Positions 9,675-17,831 of a stretch of DNA of 58,425 nt are shown piece after piece; the stretch's first letter is position 1, and the number at the start of each line of letters is the position of its first letter. The stretch lies in contig JAIORQ010000113.1 in NCBI GenBank assembly GCA_021108035.1, positions 1-58,425 of the forward strand. The letters are read 5' to 3'. The DNA is from Bacteroidales bacterium. GTDB taxonomy: Bacteria; Bacteroidota; Bacteroidia; Bacteroidales; JAADGE01. Both the position numbers and the translations under genes were made by a program. Under the pieces are notes generated by a model. The model worked only from the letters and a program-made list of their open reading frames with translations, did not search any database and was not told the origin of the DNA.

Positions 9675-11058
9675 AGGTTATAATATTGAAGAATTACCTT
9701 TAAAGAATTTAAAAAAAGTAGCTGACTTAATTGAATTTGAAGGCCCAATTTTATCTTTATTTAAAGATGAAAAGCAGAATTATTTTTTATTTTATTGGGT
9801 TGATCAAGATAATATTCTTAATAGATGGTTAATTTGGAAGATTGATATTCCGCAATTAAAACATTATATAAATGGTATAATTAGTTTATATGAAGTTATT
9901 AATTCTCCAACAAAAGATTATATTTTTCAAGTTGATATTGATGGTGAGTTAAATTATAGAAACATTAAGTTTATTGATATTAAAGATATATCTGAAGATT
10001 ATTTGCCTGAAATTGAGAGTTTTTATGATACTGATTTCTTACCACAAATACAAGAATTAATTGATTTAAAAGAAAAAATATTTTATTTAGAGTCTTTAAG
10101 AAAAAAATCTTTATACTTTACTTTAAAACCTACTACTAGTGTTTTTTCCACGACAATTAGTGTAGTTGAAGCAGGAAATTTTCTTCGAGATATTTCTAGC
10201 TCTTTTTTAAGTTTTGTTGAATTTGATTTTTTTGAGAGTTTTAAAGAAATTATTACAGATGTTAAAAAAATCAACAGAACTATATTAAGAATTAAAGAAA
10301 TACTTACTTTAAGAGTTGTTCATTTAAAGTATAGTAGTTTTGAAGTTGCTTTAGCCACTGATACAGTTCAAAAAATTGAGAGTAAAGAAATCTCTGAATG
10401 GAGAAATCAGGTATTAGATAAGTATAAGGTTGATGTTATTAATTTAGATTATGACTCTGAAAATCATATTAATAAGATGATTAATAAATATCCATCGCAA
10501 ACAAGACATAAAATTTATACCCCAATTATTAATATTATTAATAATAAAAATTATTCAACTAATGTTAGTGATCATTATAAAAGAACTGTTAGGTCTTTAA
10601 AAAAAATTAACAAGAAAAATAAAGAACTTTTAATACCAAAATCACAAGAGAGTGGTAAAAAAGAAGAAACTAGTAAGAAATTAATCAATTTAATTATTGA
10701 AATTGATGGCAATACGGATATTGGAAAAATCGGAAAACGTGAATTACACGATAATCTCCTTTTTTCTGAGGAAATAAGTGAATATATTATTAAAATGGAT
10801 AAAATTGAAACCTCTGAATATACAATTGAATTGAAAGAATCAATAAATTTAAAAATACTTTATGAAGATGCTTCATATAAAATAGCTGATAATGAGTATG
10901 GTATAGGATGTGAAGCTGAAACATCGGAAGAAGCTATAAACTCCTTTAAGGAAAAGTTCATTAATTTTTATAAATTTTTTATAAATGATAATTCTGAAGA
11001 AAATATTATTATAAAAAGGAAATTAAATCGTATTGTACAAAAAATCATAAAGAAATAA
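9661..11058 (+). CDS. DUF6575-like protein of unknown function
   Basis: A 465-residue protein. Its N-terminal ~90 residues ([34 protein letters not shown]) resemble the DUF6575 N-terminal domain, which I recall only as an uncharacterised family. The rest is charged and mixed alpha/beta, with a central lysine-rich stretch (about 305-345). There is no signal peptide, TM helix or recognisable catalytic motif. It overlaps the upstream gene by 14 bp and ends 7 bp before a truncated yebC copy, so the pair sits at the left edge of a rearranged island. A role in conflict systems is conceivable but is inference from context only. Confidence 0.55.
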   Translation: MKKSKGYNIEELPLKNLKKVADLIEFEGPILSLFKDEKQNYFLFYWVDQDNILNRWLIWKIDIPQLKHYINGIISLYEVINSPTKDYIFQVDIDGELNYRNIKFIDIKDISEDYLPEIESFYDTDFLPQIQELIDLKEKIFYLESLRKKSLYFTLKPTTSVFSTTISVVEAGNFLRDISSSFLSFVEFDFFESFKEIITDVKKINRTILRIKEILTLRVVHLKYSSFEVALATDTVQKIESKEISEWRNQVLDKYKVDVINLDYDSENHINKMINKYPSQTRHKIYTPIINIINNKNYSTNVSDHYKRTVRSLKKINKKNKELLIPKSQESGKKEETSKKLINLIIEIDGNTDIGKIGKRELHDNLLFSEEISEYIIKMDKIETSEYTIELKESINLKILYEDASYKIADNEYGIGCEAETSEEAINSFKEKFINFYKFFINDNSEENIIIKRKLNRIVQKIIKK

Positions 11059-11065
11059 ACTATTC

Positions 11066-11271
11066 ATGGGAAGAGCATTTGAATACAGAAAAGCAGCAAA
11101 AATGAAACGTTGGGGTAAAATGTCAACCTTATTCCCCAAATTGTCAAAGGCAATTACTATAGCAGCTAAAGAAGGCGGCACCGATCCGGATATGAATTCC
11201 AAACTTCGTACAGCGATAATAAATGCCAAAGCCGGAAATATGCCCAAAGATAACATCGACAGAGCAATAAA
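11066..11271 (+). pseudogene. Duplicated 5' fragment of yebC
   Basis: The 206 bases match positions 13803-14008 of the intact yebC with a single difference (11071 versus 13808). Homology begins at the start codon and breaks inside codon 69. The frame then runs on through unrelated sequence to a stop at about 11403, giving a 111-residue chimera that lacks yebC domains 2 and 3. This marks one edge of a ~2.7-kb insertion or duplication event. The near identity implies a recent event or gene conversion. Confidence 0.85.
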
Positions 11272-11433
11272 CCGCCAGAAATCCGAGATTATCCAGCAGA
11301 AACTTTTTTCTCAAGTGAATATAGAAGAGCCAAATCAAGGAAAGCTTTTCCTCAATTTCAAAGTATTGTTGAAAAAACTATTCAAGAATCAGAATCTGTA
11401 ATTAAAGGAAATATAAATGATAATGATTGGTAG
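11272..11433 (+). pseudogene. Possible 3' remnant of an unknown gene
   Basis: Immediately after the yebC homology ends, the +2-shifted frame (from 11272) is open for 53 codons to TAG 11431-11433. It has protein-like composition (start [20 protein letters not shown], end [13 protein letters not shown]). It could be the C-terminus of a gene whose 5' part was replaced by the yebC fragment. The evidence is only frame openness and composition. Confidence 0.3.
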
Positions 11434-11547
11434 AGTTTTTATCAATACTAAATAATATCAGCTACTAATTGAGTTGACAATCATTAGCTGTATTGCCTTT
11501 TAGAAAAGTTTAAATCAATTGAAATAAATATAAAAAAGAACACAACA

Positions 11548-11737
11548 AATGTATAAAAAAAATAAGGGCAAATTACAAAACTGAAAAGTAGCAATAAGTA
11601 ATAAACACCGCAATCCCGAATGCTTTCGGGATGCTTTTGTAAATAATTTAAGAGGTAAAAAAACAAAAATTTTGCTACTTTTATAAATGAAAGTATTTGC
11701 GGATTTATCCCTTACCTTTTTTTATACCAACGTTACC
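11548..11737. repeat. Cassette-like palindromic repeat, copy 1
   Basis: About 190 bp, repeated with high similarity at 12351-12541 on the other side of the SMI1/KNR4-like gene. The repeat is itself a nested imperfect palindrome. GTATAAAAAAA (11551-11561) pairs with 11717-11727, AAAAGTAGCAA (11584-11594) pairs with 11672-11682, and ATCCCGAA (11613-11620) pairs with TTCGGGAT (11625-11632). It ends in ACGTTACC. This architecture is reminiscent of integron attC sites, though longer than typical. Confidence 0.75.
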
Positions 11738-11752
11738 TGCAAGCACAAAAAA

Positions 11753-12352
11753 ATGAATGACCTGAAAAAAGATATCAATAGTAGATTAATAAAATTTGAG
11801 AAGTTAGGAGTAGAATTACAATCTAGCGGAACAAAACTTATTGGCAAAGCTCCACACATTGCCCCTTTAGCCTGGATGCATACTATTTTTAAAGGTCTGA
11901 CTGAAAAAGAAATTTTGGAATTAGAAAAAGAATTAAATACCGATATCCCAAAGGATTATCAGGAATTTTTAAAAATTTCTAATGGATTGCATATTTTCAA
12001 TACGACTTTTTGTTTAAATGGTTTAAGAAAATCATATGACAGAACAGATGAAATCGAAAATAGAAAACCATTTTGTCTGAAAACTGCCAATATTAATGAA
12101 AGACCCTTGAATTCTAAAATGGAATATTTTTTTATTGGGAGTTATGATTGGGATGGGTCATATTTATATATAAATAAAAAAAACAATAAAATTTATAGAT
12201 GCGACAGAGAAAATGCTGAACCTCTGAATGAATGGGACAATCTCACCGAATTGATAATAAGCGAAATTGACAGACTATCAGAATTGCATAACGAAAATGG
12301 AACTGAAAAAAATGAAGATGAACCGAAAATACCAAATAAAACCAGCAGGTAA
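11753..12352 (+). CDS. SMI1/KNR4-like protein
   Basis: Start ATG 11753 is preferred over ATG 11687, because the upstream 22 codons lie in the flanking repeat. That gives 199 residues. The central segment (LTEKEILELEKELNTDIPKDYQEFLKISNG, about residues 47-76) is the hallmark N-terminal helix-loop of SMI1/KNR4 (SUKH) proteins, and the later 'FFIGSYDWDGSYLYI' strand pair is typical too. SUKH proteins often act as immunity proteins in polymorphic-toxin systems, but no toxin is adjacent. The stop codon overlaps the first bases of the downstream repeat, so gene plus repeat behaves like one ~800-bp cassette. Confidence 0.8.
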   Translation: MNDLKKDINSRLIKFEKLGVELQSSGTKLIGKAPHIAPLAWMHTIFKGLTEKEILELEKELNTDIPKDYQEFLKISNGLHIFNTTFCLNGLRKSYDRTDEIENRKPFCLKTANINERPLNSKMEYFFIGSYDWDGSYLYINKKNNKIYRCDRENAEPLNEWDNLTELIISEIDRLSELHNENGTEKNEDEPKIPNKTSR

Positions 12353-12541
12353 TGTATAAAAAAAATAAGGGCAAATTACAAAACTGAAAATTAGCAACAA
12401 GTAACAAGCACCGCAATCCCGAATGCTTTCGGGATGCTTTTGTAAATAATTTAAGAGGTCAAAACCCCAAAATTTTGATACTTTTATAACTTTTAAGTAT
12501 TTGCGGATTTAGACCTTACCTTTTTTTATACCCACGTTACC
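12351..12541. repeat. Cassette-like palindromic repeat, copy 2
   Basis: Direct repeat of 11548-11737, keeping the outer GTATAAAAAAA/TTTTTTTATAC arms, the inner ATCCCGAA/TTCGGGAT hairpin and the ACGTTACC end. It starts at GGTAATGTATAAAA, overlapping the SMI1 gene stop codon. The 5' GGTAA and 3' TTACC ends are themselves complementary. Confidence 0.75.
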
Positions 12542-12648
12542 AAATATTATAAATCCTACTGCAATAAAGAAACTGTATCTCGTGTAAATGGAAAAAAATA
12601 TTATACCGTCTTTATTTATTAAAAGTATACTTTTGAGAAATTAATTTA

Positions 12649-12656
12649 TAATTTTG
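12649..12656 (+). promoter_or_regulatory. Possible -7 box (TAATTTTG)
   Basis: TAATTTTG matches the Bacteroidota TAnnTTTG consensus, but the -33 TTTG is not at the ideal 19-bp spacing. It lies just before the 217-bp MITE and 262 bp before the RhuM-like start. The MITE may therefore have been inserted between an original promoter and the gene. Confidence 0.3.
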
Positions 12657-12672
12657 CGACAATAAATGATAA

Positions 12673-12889
12673 CCTGCATTATTCATGCGTTTTTTCTTTG
12701 TCGGAATTGAGGCGACAAACCTTGAAGCTGTATATTAATACTGCGAAAGGTTTGCAACGATAAGTCCGGCAAAGAAAAAATGCACCTTTGGTAAAAACTT
12801 TAAAAAATCAGTTTTTATTAAAGAGATGCGTAAAAATTTGATAATCTGCAATATAACTGATTTTTTAAAATTTTTATGAATAATGCAGG
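12673..12889 (+). mobile_element. 217-bp MITE, copy A
   Basis: Perfect 14-bp terminal inverted repeats (CCTGCATTATTCAT at 12673-12686 and its complement at 12876-12889) are flanked by direct ATAA copies (12669-12672 and 12890-12893). The interior has no ORF and folds into two hairpin domains. TTTTTTCTTTG pairs with CAAAGAAAAAA, and TTTAAAAAATCAGT pairs with ACTGATTTTTTAAA. The reverse complement is identical by eye over all 217 bases at 50084-50300. The element ends 28 bp before the RhuM-like start codon. Confidence 0.9.
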
Positions 12890-12917
12890 ATAATAAGAAT
12901 AAACCGATTGAAACTTA

Positions 12918-13724
12918 ATGAAAGACGAAATAATCATATATCAGGCAAACGAACAATCAACCAGACTTGAGGTTAGGATTGAAGAAGATACGGTTTGGTT
13001 GACACAGGCACAAATGGCTGATTTATTTCAAACAACAAGAAATAATATAACACTTCATATTTCTAACATCTTTAAGGAAAAAGAACTTGATGAAATTTCA
13101 GTTGGTAAGGAATCCTTACTAACTGCCAGTGACGGAAAAAAATACAAAACAAAATTTTACAATTTAGATATAATTATCTCTGTGGGTTATCGTGTTAAAT
13201 CCATACGTGGTACACAGTTTAGAATATGGGCAAACAAAGTGCTGAAAGACTATCTCTTAAGAGGCTATGCTGTTAATCAACGTTTTGATAAAATTGAAAA
13301 AGACGTGCATTATTTAAAAGAAAGAGTAGATGAATTTGATTTTCAAATAAGAACCAGTTTGCCTCCTAATGAAGGAATATTCTATGACGGGCAAGTTTTT
13401 GACGCTTATGTTTTTGTTGTTGAATTGATTAAATCAGCAAAAGTAAGCGTACTTTCAATGTTATCTAAAAGAAAAAAAGATGTAGTTGCTACAATTTATA
13501 CCTCAAACCTGACAAAGCAACTGAAACTTGATTTGAAAAAGCATAACGAACAATATCCTTCAATAGAAATAAATACATTTACAAAATCTCACGACCGATT
13601 TTTTATCATAGACTATCAAACCGTTTATCATATAGGGGCATCTTTAAAGGACTTGGGGAAAAAATGGTTTGCTTTTTCAAAAATAGCTTTAGACCCGAAT
13701 GAGATGATTATAAAACTAAAATGA
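12918..13724 (+). CDS. RhuM-family protein with degenerate PLD-like C-terminus
   Basis: A 268-residue protein. The N-terminal ~115 residues (TVWLTQAQMADLF...RGTQFRIWANKVLKDYLLRGYAVN) are the RhuM DNA-binding-like domain related to phage antirepressors. The C-terminal part (HDRFFIID...HIGASLKDLGKKWFAFSK) matches the PLD-like tail often fused to it. Between IKSAK and SVLSMLSKRKK it appears to lack about a dozen residues that carry a conserved IDNY-type strand in relatives I recall, suggesting an in-frame deletion. It may be a toxin- or defence-associated regulator; the real role is unknown. The start is 28 bp from MITE copy A. Confidence 0.8.
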   Translation: MKDEIIIYQANEQSTRLEVRIEEDTVWLTQAQMADLFQTTRNNITLHISNIFKEKELDEISVGKESLLTASDGKKYKTKFYNLDIIISVGYRVKSIRGTQFRIWANKVLKDYLLRGYAVNQRFDKIEKDVHYLKERVDEFDFQIRTSLPPNEGIFYDGQVFDAYVFVVELIKSAKVSVLSMLSKRKKDVVATIYTSNLTKQLKLDLKKHNEQYPSIEINTFTKSHDRFFIIDYQTVYHIGASLKDLGKKWFAFSKIALDPNEMIIKLK

Positions 13725-13766
13725 GTTTGTAATTAATACTGAAATTAAACAATATTCAATAACTTG

Positions 13767-13786
13767 CACTGAGCTGAGTCGAAGTG
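13767..13786. repeat. Short palindromic repeat CACTGAGC..TCGAAGTG
   Basis: CACTGAGCTGAGTCGAAGTG has the CACT...AGTG ends and internal GAGC/GTCGA of a small repeat widespread in Bacteroidota intergenic DNA. A degenerate relative lies at 54729-54752. It sits 16 bp before the intact yebC start. Confidence 0.55.
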
Positions 13787-13802
13787 TCAATAATCAATTA
13801 AA

Positions 13803-14519
13803 ATGGGACGAGCATTTGAATACAGAAAAGCAGCAAAAATGAAACGTTGGGGTAAAATGTCAACCTTATTCCCCAAATTGTCAAAGGCAATTACTATAGC
13901 AGCTAAAGAAGGCGGCACCGATCCGGATATGAATTCCAAACTTCGTACAGCGATAATAAATGCCAAAGCCGGAAATATGCCCAAAGATAACATCGACAGA
14001 GCAATAAAACGGGCAGAAGGAAAAGATGCTGCCGATTATACCGAAGTTGTTTATGAAGGCAAAGGGCCTCACGGTGTTATGGTAATATTAGAATGTGCTA
14101 CAGATAATACCACTCGTACTGTTGCAAACGTAAAATATTATTTCAATAAGTACGGCGGAGGAATGACTACTTCCGGATCATTTGATTTTTTATTTGACCG
14201 TAAAGCTGTTTTTGAAATTGAGAAAACAGAAGAAATGAATCTTGAAGAGTTAGAATTCGAATTAATAGATTTCGGCTTGGAAGATATTGAAACAGATGAT
14301 GAAGAAAATATCATTATCGTTTACGGTGAATATACTAATTTCGGTTCTTTATCCAAAGCACTGGAAGATAAAGGTATAGAACCTAAAAAAGCTACATTGG
14401 AACGCTTCCCGACATCTCCGGTAGAATTTACAGATGAACAAAAAGAGGAAATTGATAAGTTCCTTGATAAAATTGATGAAGATGATGATATTCAGGCTGT
14501 GTTTACTAATATGGGATAG
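13803..14519 (+). CDS. yebC: YebC/PmpR-family regulator
   Basis: A full-length 238-residue YebC-family protein. It starts with the conserved [20 protein letters not shown] segment, followed by [26 protein letters not shown], and contains the family's YEGKGPHGV motif (about 82-90), [11 protein letters not shown], and the acidic C-terminal domain. Family members have been described as DNA-binding transcription regulators and more recently as translation factors. Its first 206 bases are duplicated at 11066, leaving this copy intact at the right end of the accessory segment. Confidence 0.93.
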   Translation: MGRAFEYRKAAKMKRWGKMSTLFPKLSKAITIAAKEGGTDPDMNSKLRTAIINAKAGNMPKDNIDRAIKRAEGKDAADYTEVVYEGKGPHGVMVILECATDNTTRTVANVKYYFNKYGGGMTTSGSFDFLFDRKAVFEIEKTEEMNLEELEFELIDFGLEDIETDDEENIIIVYGEYTNFGSLSKALEDKGIEPKKATLERFPTSPVEFTDEQKEEIDKFLDKIDEDDDIQAVFTNMG

Positions 14520-14591
14520 TACTTATTTCAATCTGTCAATATGAGGATTTTTCTTTTTCTTATCGCAATGTCGGGGTATTAAAAAAACATT

Positions 14592-15032
14592 ATGACAACA
14601 ATTAATCCTTACATCTGTTTTAACGGAACTTGTGAAAAAGCTTTCTATTTTTACCGATCAGTTTTTGGAGGTGATTTTTCTGCATTTAGGCGGTTTAAAG
14701 AAATACCGGGTGATGTATCGGGAAATTATGAAACTTCTGCGAGTGAGGGAGAGAAAATAAGGCATATTGCTTTACCCGTCGGAAATCATACAATTATTAT
14801 GGGGAGTGATTATCCCGAGAAATCGGATCGAATTATAGAAGGAAATAATTTTTCAATTTTTATTGATACAGATTCAAAGGAATTAGCTAATCGATATTTT
14901 ATGGAACTATCGACCGGTGGAAAAGTTATTAAGCCTTTGGATAAAATTTGGGATTCTCTGTTTGGAATATTAGTTGACAAATTTGGTATTCAATGGATGG
15001 TTGGTTATAGTTTTGAATATAGAACAAGATAA
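14592..15032 (+). CDS. VOC-family (PhnB/glyoxalase-like) protein
   Basis: A 146-residue vicinal-oxygen-chelate fold protein. It has the PhnB-type start 'INPYICFNGTCEKAFYFYRSVFGG', an HIALPVGNHTIIMGSD central strand, and 'FGIQWMVGYS' at the C-terminus. These small proteins are dimeric with a metal or ligand cleft, and substrates for this subgroup are rarely known. It is separated by 72 bp from yebC and is probably a stand-alone gene. Confidence 0.85.
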   Translation: MTTINPYICFNGTCEKAFYFYRSVFGGDFSAFRRFKEIPGDVSGNYETSASEGEKIRHIALPVGNHTIIMGSDYPEKSDRIIEGNNFSIFIDTDSKELANRYFMELSTGGKVIKPLDKIWDSLFGILVDKFGIQWMVGYSFEYRTR

Positions 15033-15094
15033 TTTGGCAACTTATAATCTGAAGGATTTTGAAATATTATGTTGTAAAATTAAACGGAATGTCC

Positions 15095-15120
15095 CCGACA
15101 GCGGTTGTAAACCTTGTCGG
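15095..15120. repeat. REP-like palindrome related to the one inside the RAYT gene
   Basis: A 26-base imperfect palindrome starting CCGACAGCGGTT and ending TTGTCGG. It matches the reverse complement of 56697-56722 at 24 of 26 positions. It lies between the VOC gene and the TonB receptor, in a stretch without ORFs. Confidence 0.65.
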
Positions 15121-15197
15121 CGGATAAACAAAGAAACCACTTCCGGGGTTTAAAACCGCCAAAAGAGTAAAGTCGTAAAGCAGAACCGGAAATCCTC

Positions 15198-15353
15198 ACT
15201 AATTAGTGTCTGTCTATAATGTCAGCAAAAAATGGTTTATTGAAACTGACGGGTAAACCCGTTAGTTATAACTTGGTGATTTTTAAACCGAAAGGTTTAC
15301 CTTTCGGCATCGAAAATAACTTACATTTACTTTATTGACAGACACTAATTAGT
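15198..15353. mobile_element. 156-bp inverted-repeat element (possible MITE)
   Basis: ACTAATTAGTGTCTGTC (15198-15214) is perfectly complementary to GACAGACACTAATTAGT (15337-15353). The outer ACTAATTAGT is itself palindromic, so target duplication and terminal repeat cannot be told apart. The interior has two smaller hairpins (GACGGGTAAACCCGTTAG; CCGAAAGGTTTACCTTTCGG) and no ORF. The ends look IS-derived, but I cannot name the family. The remaining parts of 15033-15496 contain no gene that I can support. Confidence 0.6.
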
Positions 15354-15496
15354 ATTTCTTGATGTGAATTTTCTGATTAATAATACAGTTTATCCTTAAA
15401 TATTTCAATTCATCATTATAATTCTACATTCCGGTAAGCTTAATTTTTATTAAAACTGCTTATAGTTGATTTTTGTATCAAATTAATTAATCAATT

Positions 15497-17638
15497 ATGA
15501 GACAGCTTTTAGTTTTAACAATAAGTTTATTAGTCTTTTTTAATCTGAATGCTCAACATATTATAAAAGGTATTGTAACTGACAGTAGAGGAGATGCTGT
15601 TGTTGGTGCTGTTGTGTATATTAAAGATACATATACAGGAACTAATACAGACAGTTTAGGAAGATTTAAACTTGAGATTAATAATTTGGATGTTAATATC
15701 CTGATAATAAGCCTTGTAGGATACAAACCCTTTGAAAAACAAATCAGCAATCGTCCGGTAAATCAACAACTCAATATTAAACTTAAAGAAAGTACTGATA
15801 ATATAAATGCTGTAATTATTACGGCGGGAGCATTTGATGCAAGCGATGAGAAAAAGTCAATTACGATGCGTCCTTTGGATATTGTAACAACTGCAAGCGG
15901 CGAAGGAGATATTTACGGTGCATTAAACACTATGCCCGGAACCCAAAAAGTGGGAGAAGAAGGCGGTTTGTTTGTTCGCGGCGGCGAGGGTTATGAAACT
16001 AAAACATATATGGACGGAATGCTTGTTCAAAAACCTTATTCTTCAAGCATGCCTGATGTTCCTGCAAGAGGAAGATTTTCACCTTTTTTATTTGGCGGCA
16101 CTGTTTTTAGTACAGGCGGATATTCGGCTGAATACGGGCAAGCATTATCATCGGCATTAATTCTTAACACTAAAGACCTTGCCGATGGAGACATTACAAG
16201 TATTTCATTATTGTCGGTTGGTGCAAATGCTTCGCATACAAAACGTTGGAATAATACATCTGTAAGTTTAACGGCCGACTATTCAAATTTATCTCCGTAT
16301 TTTAAACTTATTGAACAAGATATTGATTGGTTAAAATCACCCGAAAGTTACGGAGGAAATCTAATATTCAGACAAAAAATTAATGAAAGAGGTATGATTA
16401 AAACCTTTGGCTCTTTTTCTCGGTCTGAAAGTCATTTGTTATATCCAAATTATGAAATCGGAGAAAATCAGTTAATCAAGTTGTTTAACGATAACGGATA
16501 TATGAATACGGTTTATACTGATATGTTGTCGTCTAAATTAAAGATGAAAATCGGACTTGCTTATAATTCAAACACAGATGATATTGATATTAATGAGAAT
16601 AATGTTGAAACAAAAGAGTTTTCATATCAATCTGTGCTGAATTTTAAATACCTGTTTAATAATGATTATGCTTTAAAATTTGGTGCAGAAATTTATAATT
16701 TCAATTACAATCAAGATTATTTTGATTTTAATTCAGATGAAGTTTTTAATACAAATTTTGAAAATACTATCTGTTCTTCATTTGCTGAAACAGAACTTAA
16801 ATTAAGCAGCAAATTTGCCGGCAGAATAGGAAGCAGGTTTGAATATTCATCATTATCAAAAAAATATAATATTTCGCCTCGAATTTCTCTTGCTGTTAAA
16901 ACCGGCAAATTCAGCCAATTGTCTTTTGCATACGGTATATTTTATCAAGCTGTTCAAAACGATTATGTAAAGTTTAATAATGATTTAAACTCCGAAAAAG
17001 CAACTCACTATATTGCTAACTATCAGTTATTTAAAAAAGACAGAACTTTTAGGATAGAAGCTTATTATAAAGATTATAAGGACTTAATTAAGTATCAAGC
17101 TTTTAATTTACCGGTTAAAGATTCATATAATAACAGCGGGTATGGATATTCAAAAGGCTTTGATATTTTTTGGAGAGACAGAAAAACATTCAATTTAATT
17201 GATTACAGAGTTTCTTATTCATTTTTAGATACTGAAAGAGACTATTTAAATTATCAAAACGCTGCAGTACCAACTTTTAGTTCTAAACATAATTTTGCTT
17301 TTGTTTATAAACATTGGATTACAAAATTAACAACTTATCTTGGATTAACTTACTCATATTCAAGCGGAAGAACATATTATAATCCGAATAATTCTGTGTT
17401 TTTAGATGATATAACAAAGGATTATCACGATTTAAGTTTTAATGCAAGTTATTTAACCACAGTATTTGGGAATTCAGCTATTATACATTTTTCTGTAAGC
17501 AATTTATTAGGAATTGAAAATGTATATGGCTACAGGTACAGCAGTCAAATGAATGAAAATATGGCTTATGAAGCACATCCCGTAAAACCAAGTGCAAAAA
17601 GATTTGCTGTACTTGTATTTATGTTATCAATAAAATAA
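15497..17638 (+). CDS. TonB-dependent receptor with carboxypeptidase-regulatory-like domain
   Basis: A 713-residue outer-membrane protein. The signal peptide is about 1-19 (…FFNLNAQ). A CarboxypepD_reg-like domain follows at about 22-105 (IKGIVTDSRGDAVVGAVVYIKDT). The plug domain is about 125-235, including GLFVRGGEGYETKTYMDGM and FSTGGYSAEYGQALS, and a short beta-barrel runs to the C-terminus. It is not a SusC (no SusD neighbour, and the barrel is short). It is followed by a secreted TPR-like protein and a YehU/LytTR pair, which may sense or regulate it. The ligand is unknown. Confidence 0.88.
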   Translation: MRQLLVLTISLLVFFNLNAQHIIKGIVTDSRGDAVVGAVVYIKDTYTGTNTDSLGRFKLEINNLDVNILIISLVGYKPFEKQISNRPVNQQLNIKLKESTDNINAVIITAGAFDASDEKKSITMRPLDIVTTASGEGDIYGALNTMPGTQKVGEEGGLFVRGGEGYETKTYMDGMLVQKPYSSSMPDVPARGRFSPFLFGGTVFSTGGYSAEYGQALSSALILNTKDLADGDITSISLLSVGANASHTKRWNNTSVSLTADYSNLSPYFKLIEQDIDWLKSPESYGGNLIFRQKINERGMIKTFGSFSRSESHLLYPNYEIGENQLIKLFNDNGYMNTVYTDMLSSKLKMKIGLAYNSNTDDIDINENNVETKEFSYQSVLNFKYLFNNDYALKFGAEIYNFNYNQDYFDFNSDEVFNTNFENTICSSFAETELKLSSKFAGRIGSRFEYSSLSKKYNISPRISLAVKTGKFSQLSFAYGIFYQAVQNDYVKFNNDLNSEKATHYIANYQLFKKDRTFRIEAYYKDYKDLIKYQAFNLPVKDSYNNSGYGYSKGFDIFWRDRKTFNLIDYRVSYSFLDTERDYLNYQNAAVPTFSSKHNFAFVYKHWITKLTTYLGLTYSYSSGRTYYNPNNSVFLDDITKDYHDLSFNASYLTTVFGNSAIIHFSVSNLLGIENVYGYRYSSQMNENMAYEAHPVKPSAKRFAVLVFMLSIK

Positions 17639-17647
17639 ATAAAAAAT

Positions 17648-17798
17648 GAGTCCACTCCGAAAAGCTAAAAAATAAAAGATGCCACAAAAACACCAAGACA
17701 CAAAAACCCACAAAACAGTTACTGTCAATAAATTTAGTTTAGTGAAATTTCGTGTTTTTGTGCTTTAGTGGCTAAAAAATACTTCTCGGAGTGGACTC
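17648..17798. repeat. Long hairpin repeat (GAGTCCACTCCGA ends), copy 1
   Basis: GAGTCCACTCCGA (17648-17660) pairs with TCGGAGTGGACTC (17786-17798). Inside, gccac/caaaaacacc-type sequence pairs with gtgtttttgtg...gtggc. A related copy lies at 19520-19670. It occupies the TonB receptor/TPR gene gap and could act in transcript termination or processing. Confidence 0.75.
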
Positions 17799-17831
17799 AA
17801 AAATTAATTATAAATTTAAAATCAAAAAAAA

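Noticed and set aside
11066-11403. 111-residue ORF as a functional short YebC
   Set aside because: It lacks domains 2-3 and ends in sequence unrelated to YebC; the same 206 bases start the intact gene at 13803, so it is a truncated duplicate.
11687-11752. Upstream ATG 11687 as the start of the SMI1-like gene
   Set aside because: These 22 codons lie in the flanking repeat, and the second repeat copy lacks this ATG; ATG 11753 gives a normal N-terminus.
12673-12889. 217-bp element as a riboswitch or conserved structural RNA upstream of a regulator
   Set aside because: Different 4-bp direct duplications at each copy and complete identity fit transposition better; a regulatory by-function is not excluded.
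12669-12893. TTAA/ATAA flanks being part of the terminal inverted repeats
   Set aside because: TTAA is self-complementary and ambiguous, but ATAA at copy A and at 1272/1429 is repeated directly and not inverted, so target duplication is the better reading.
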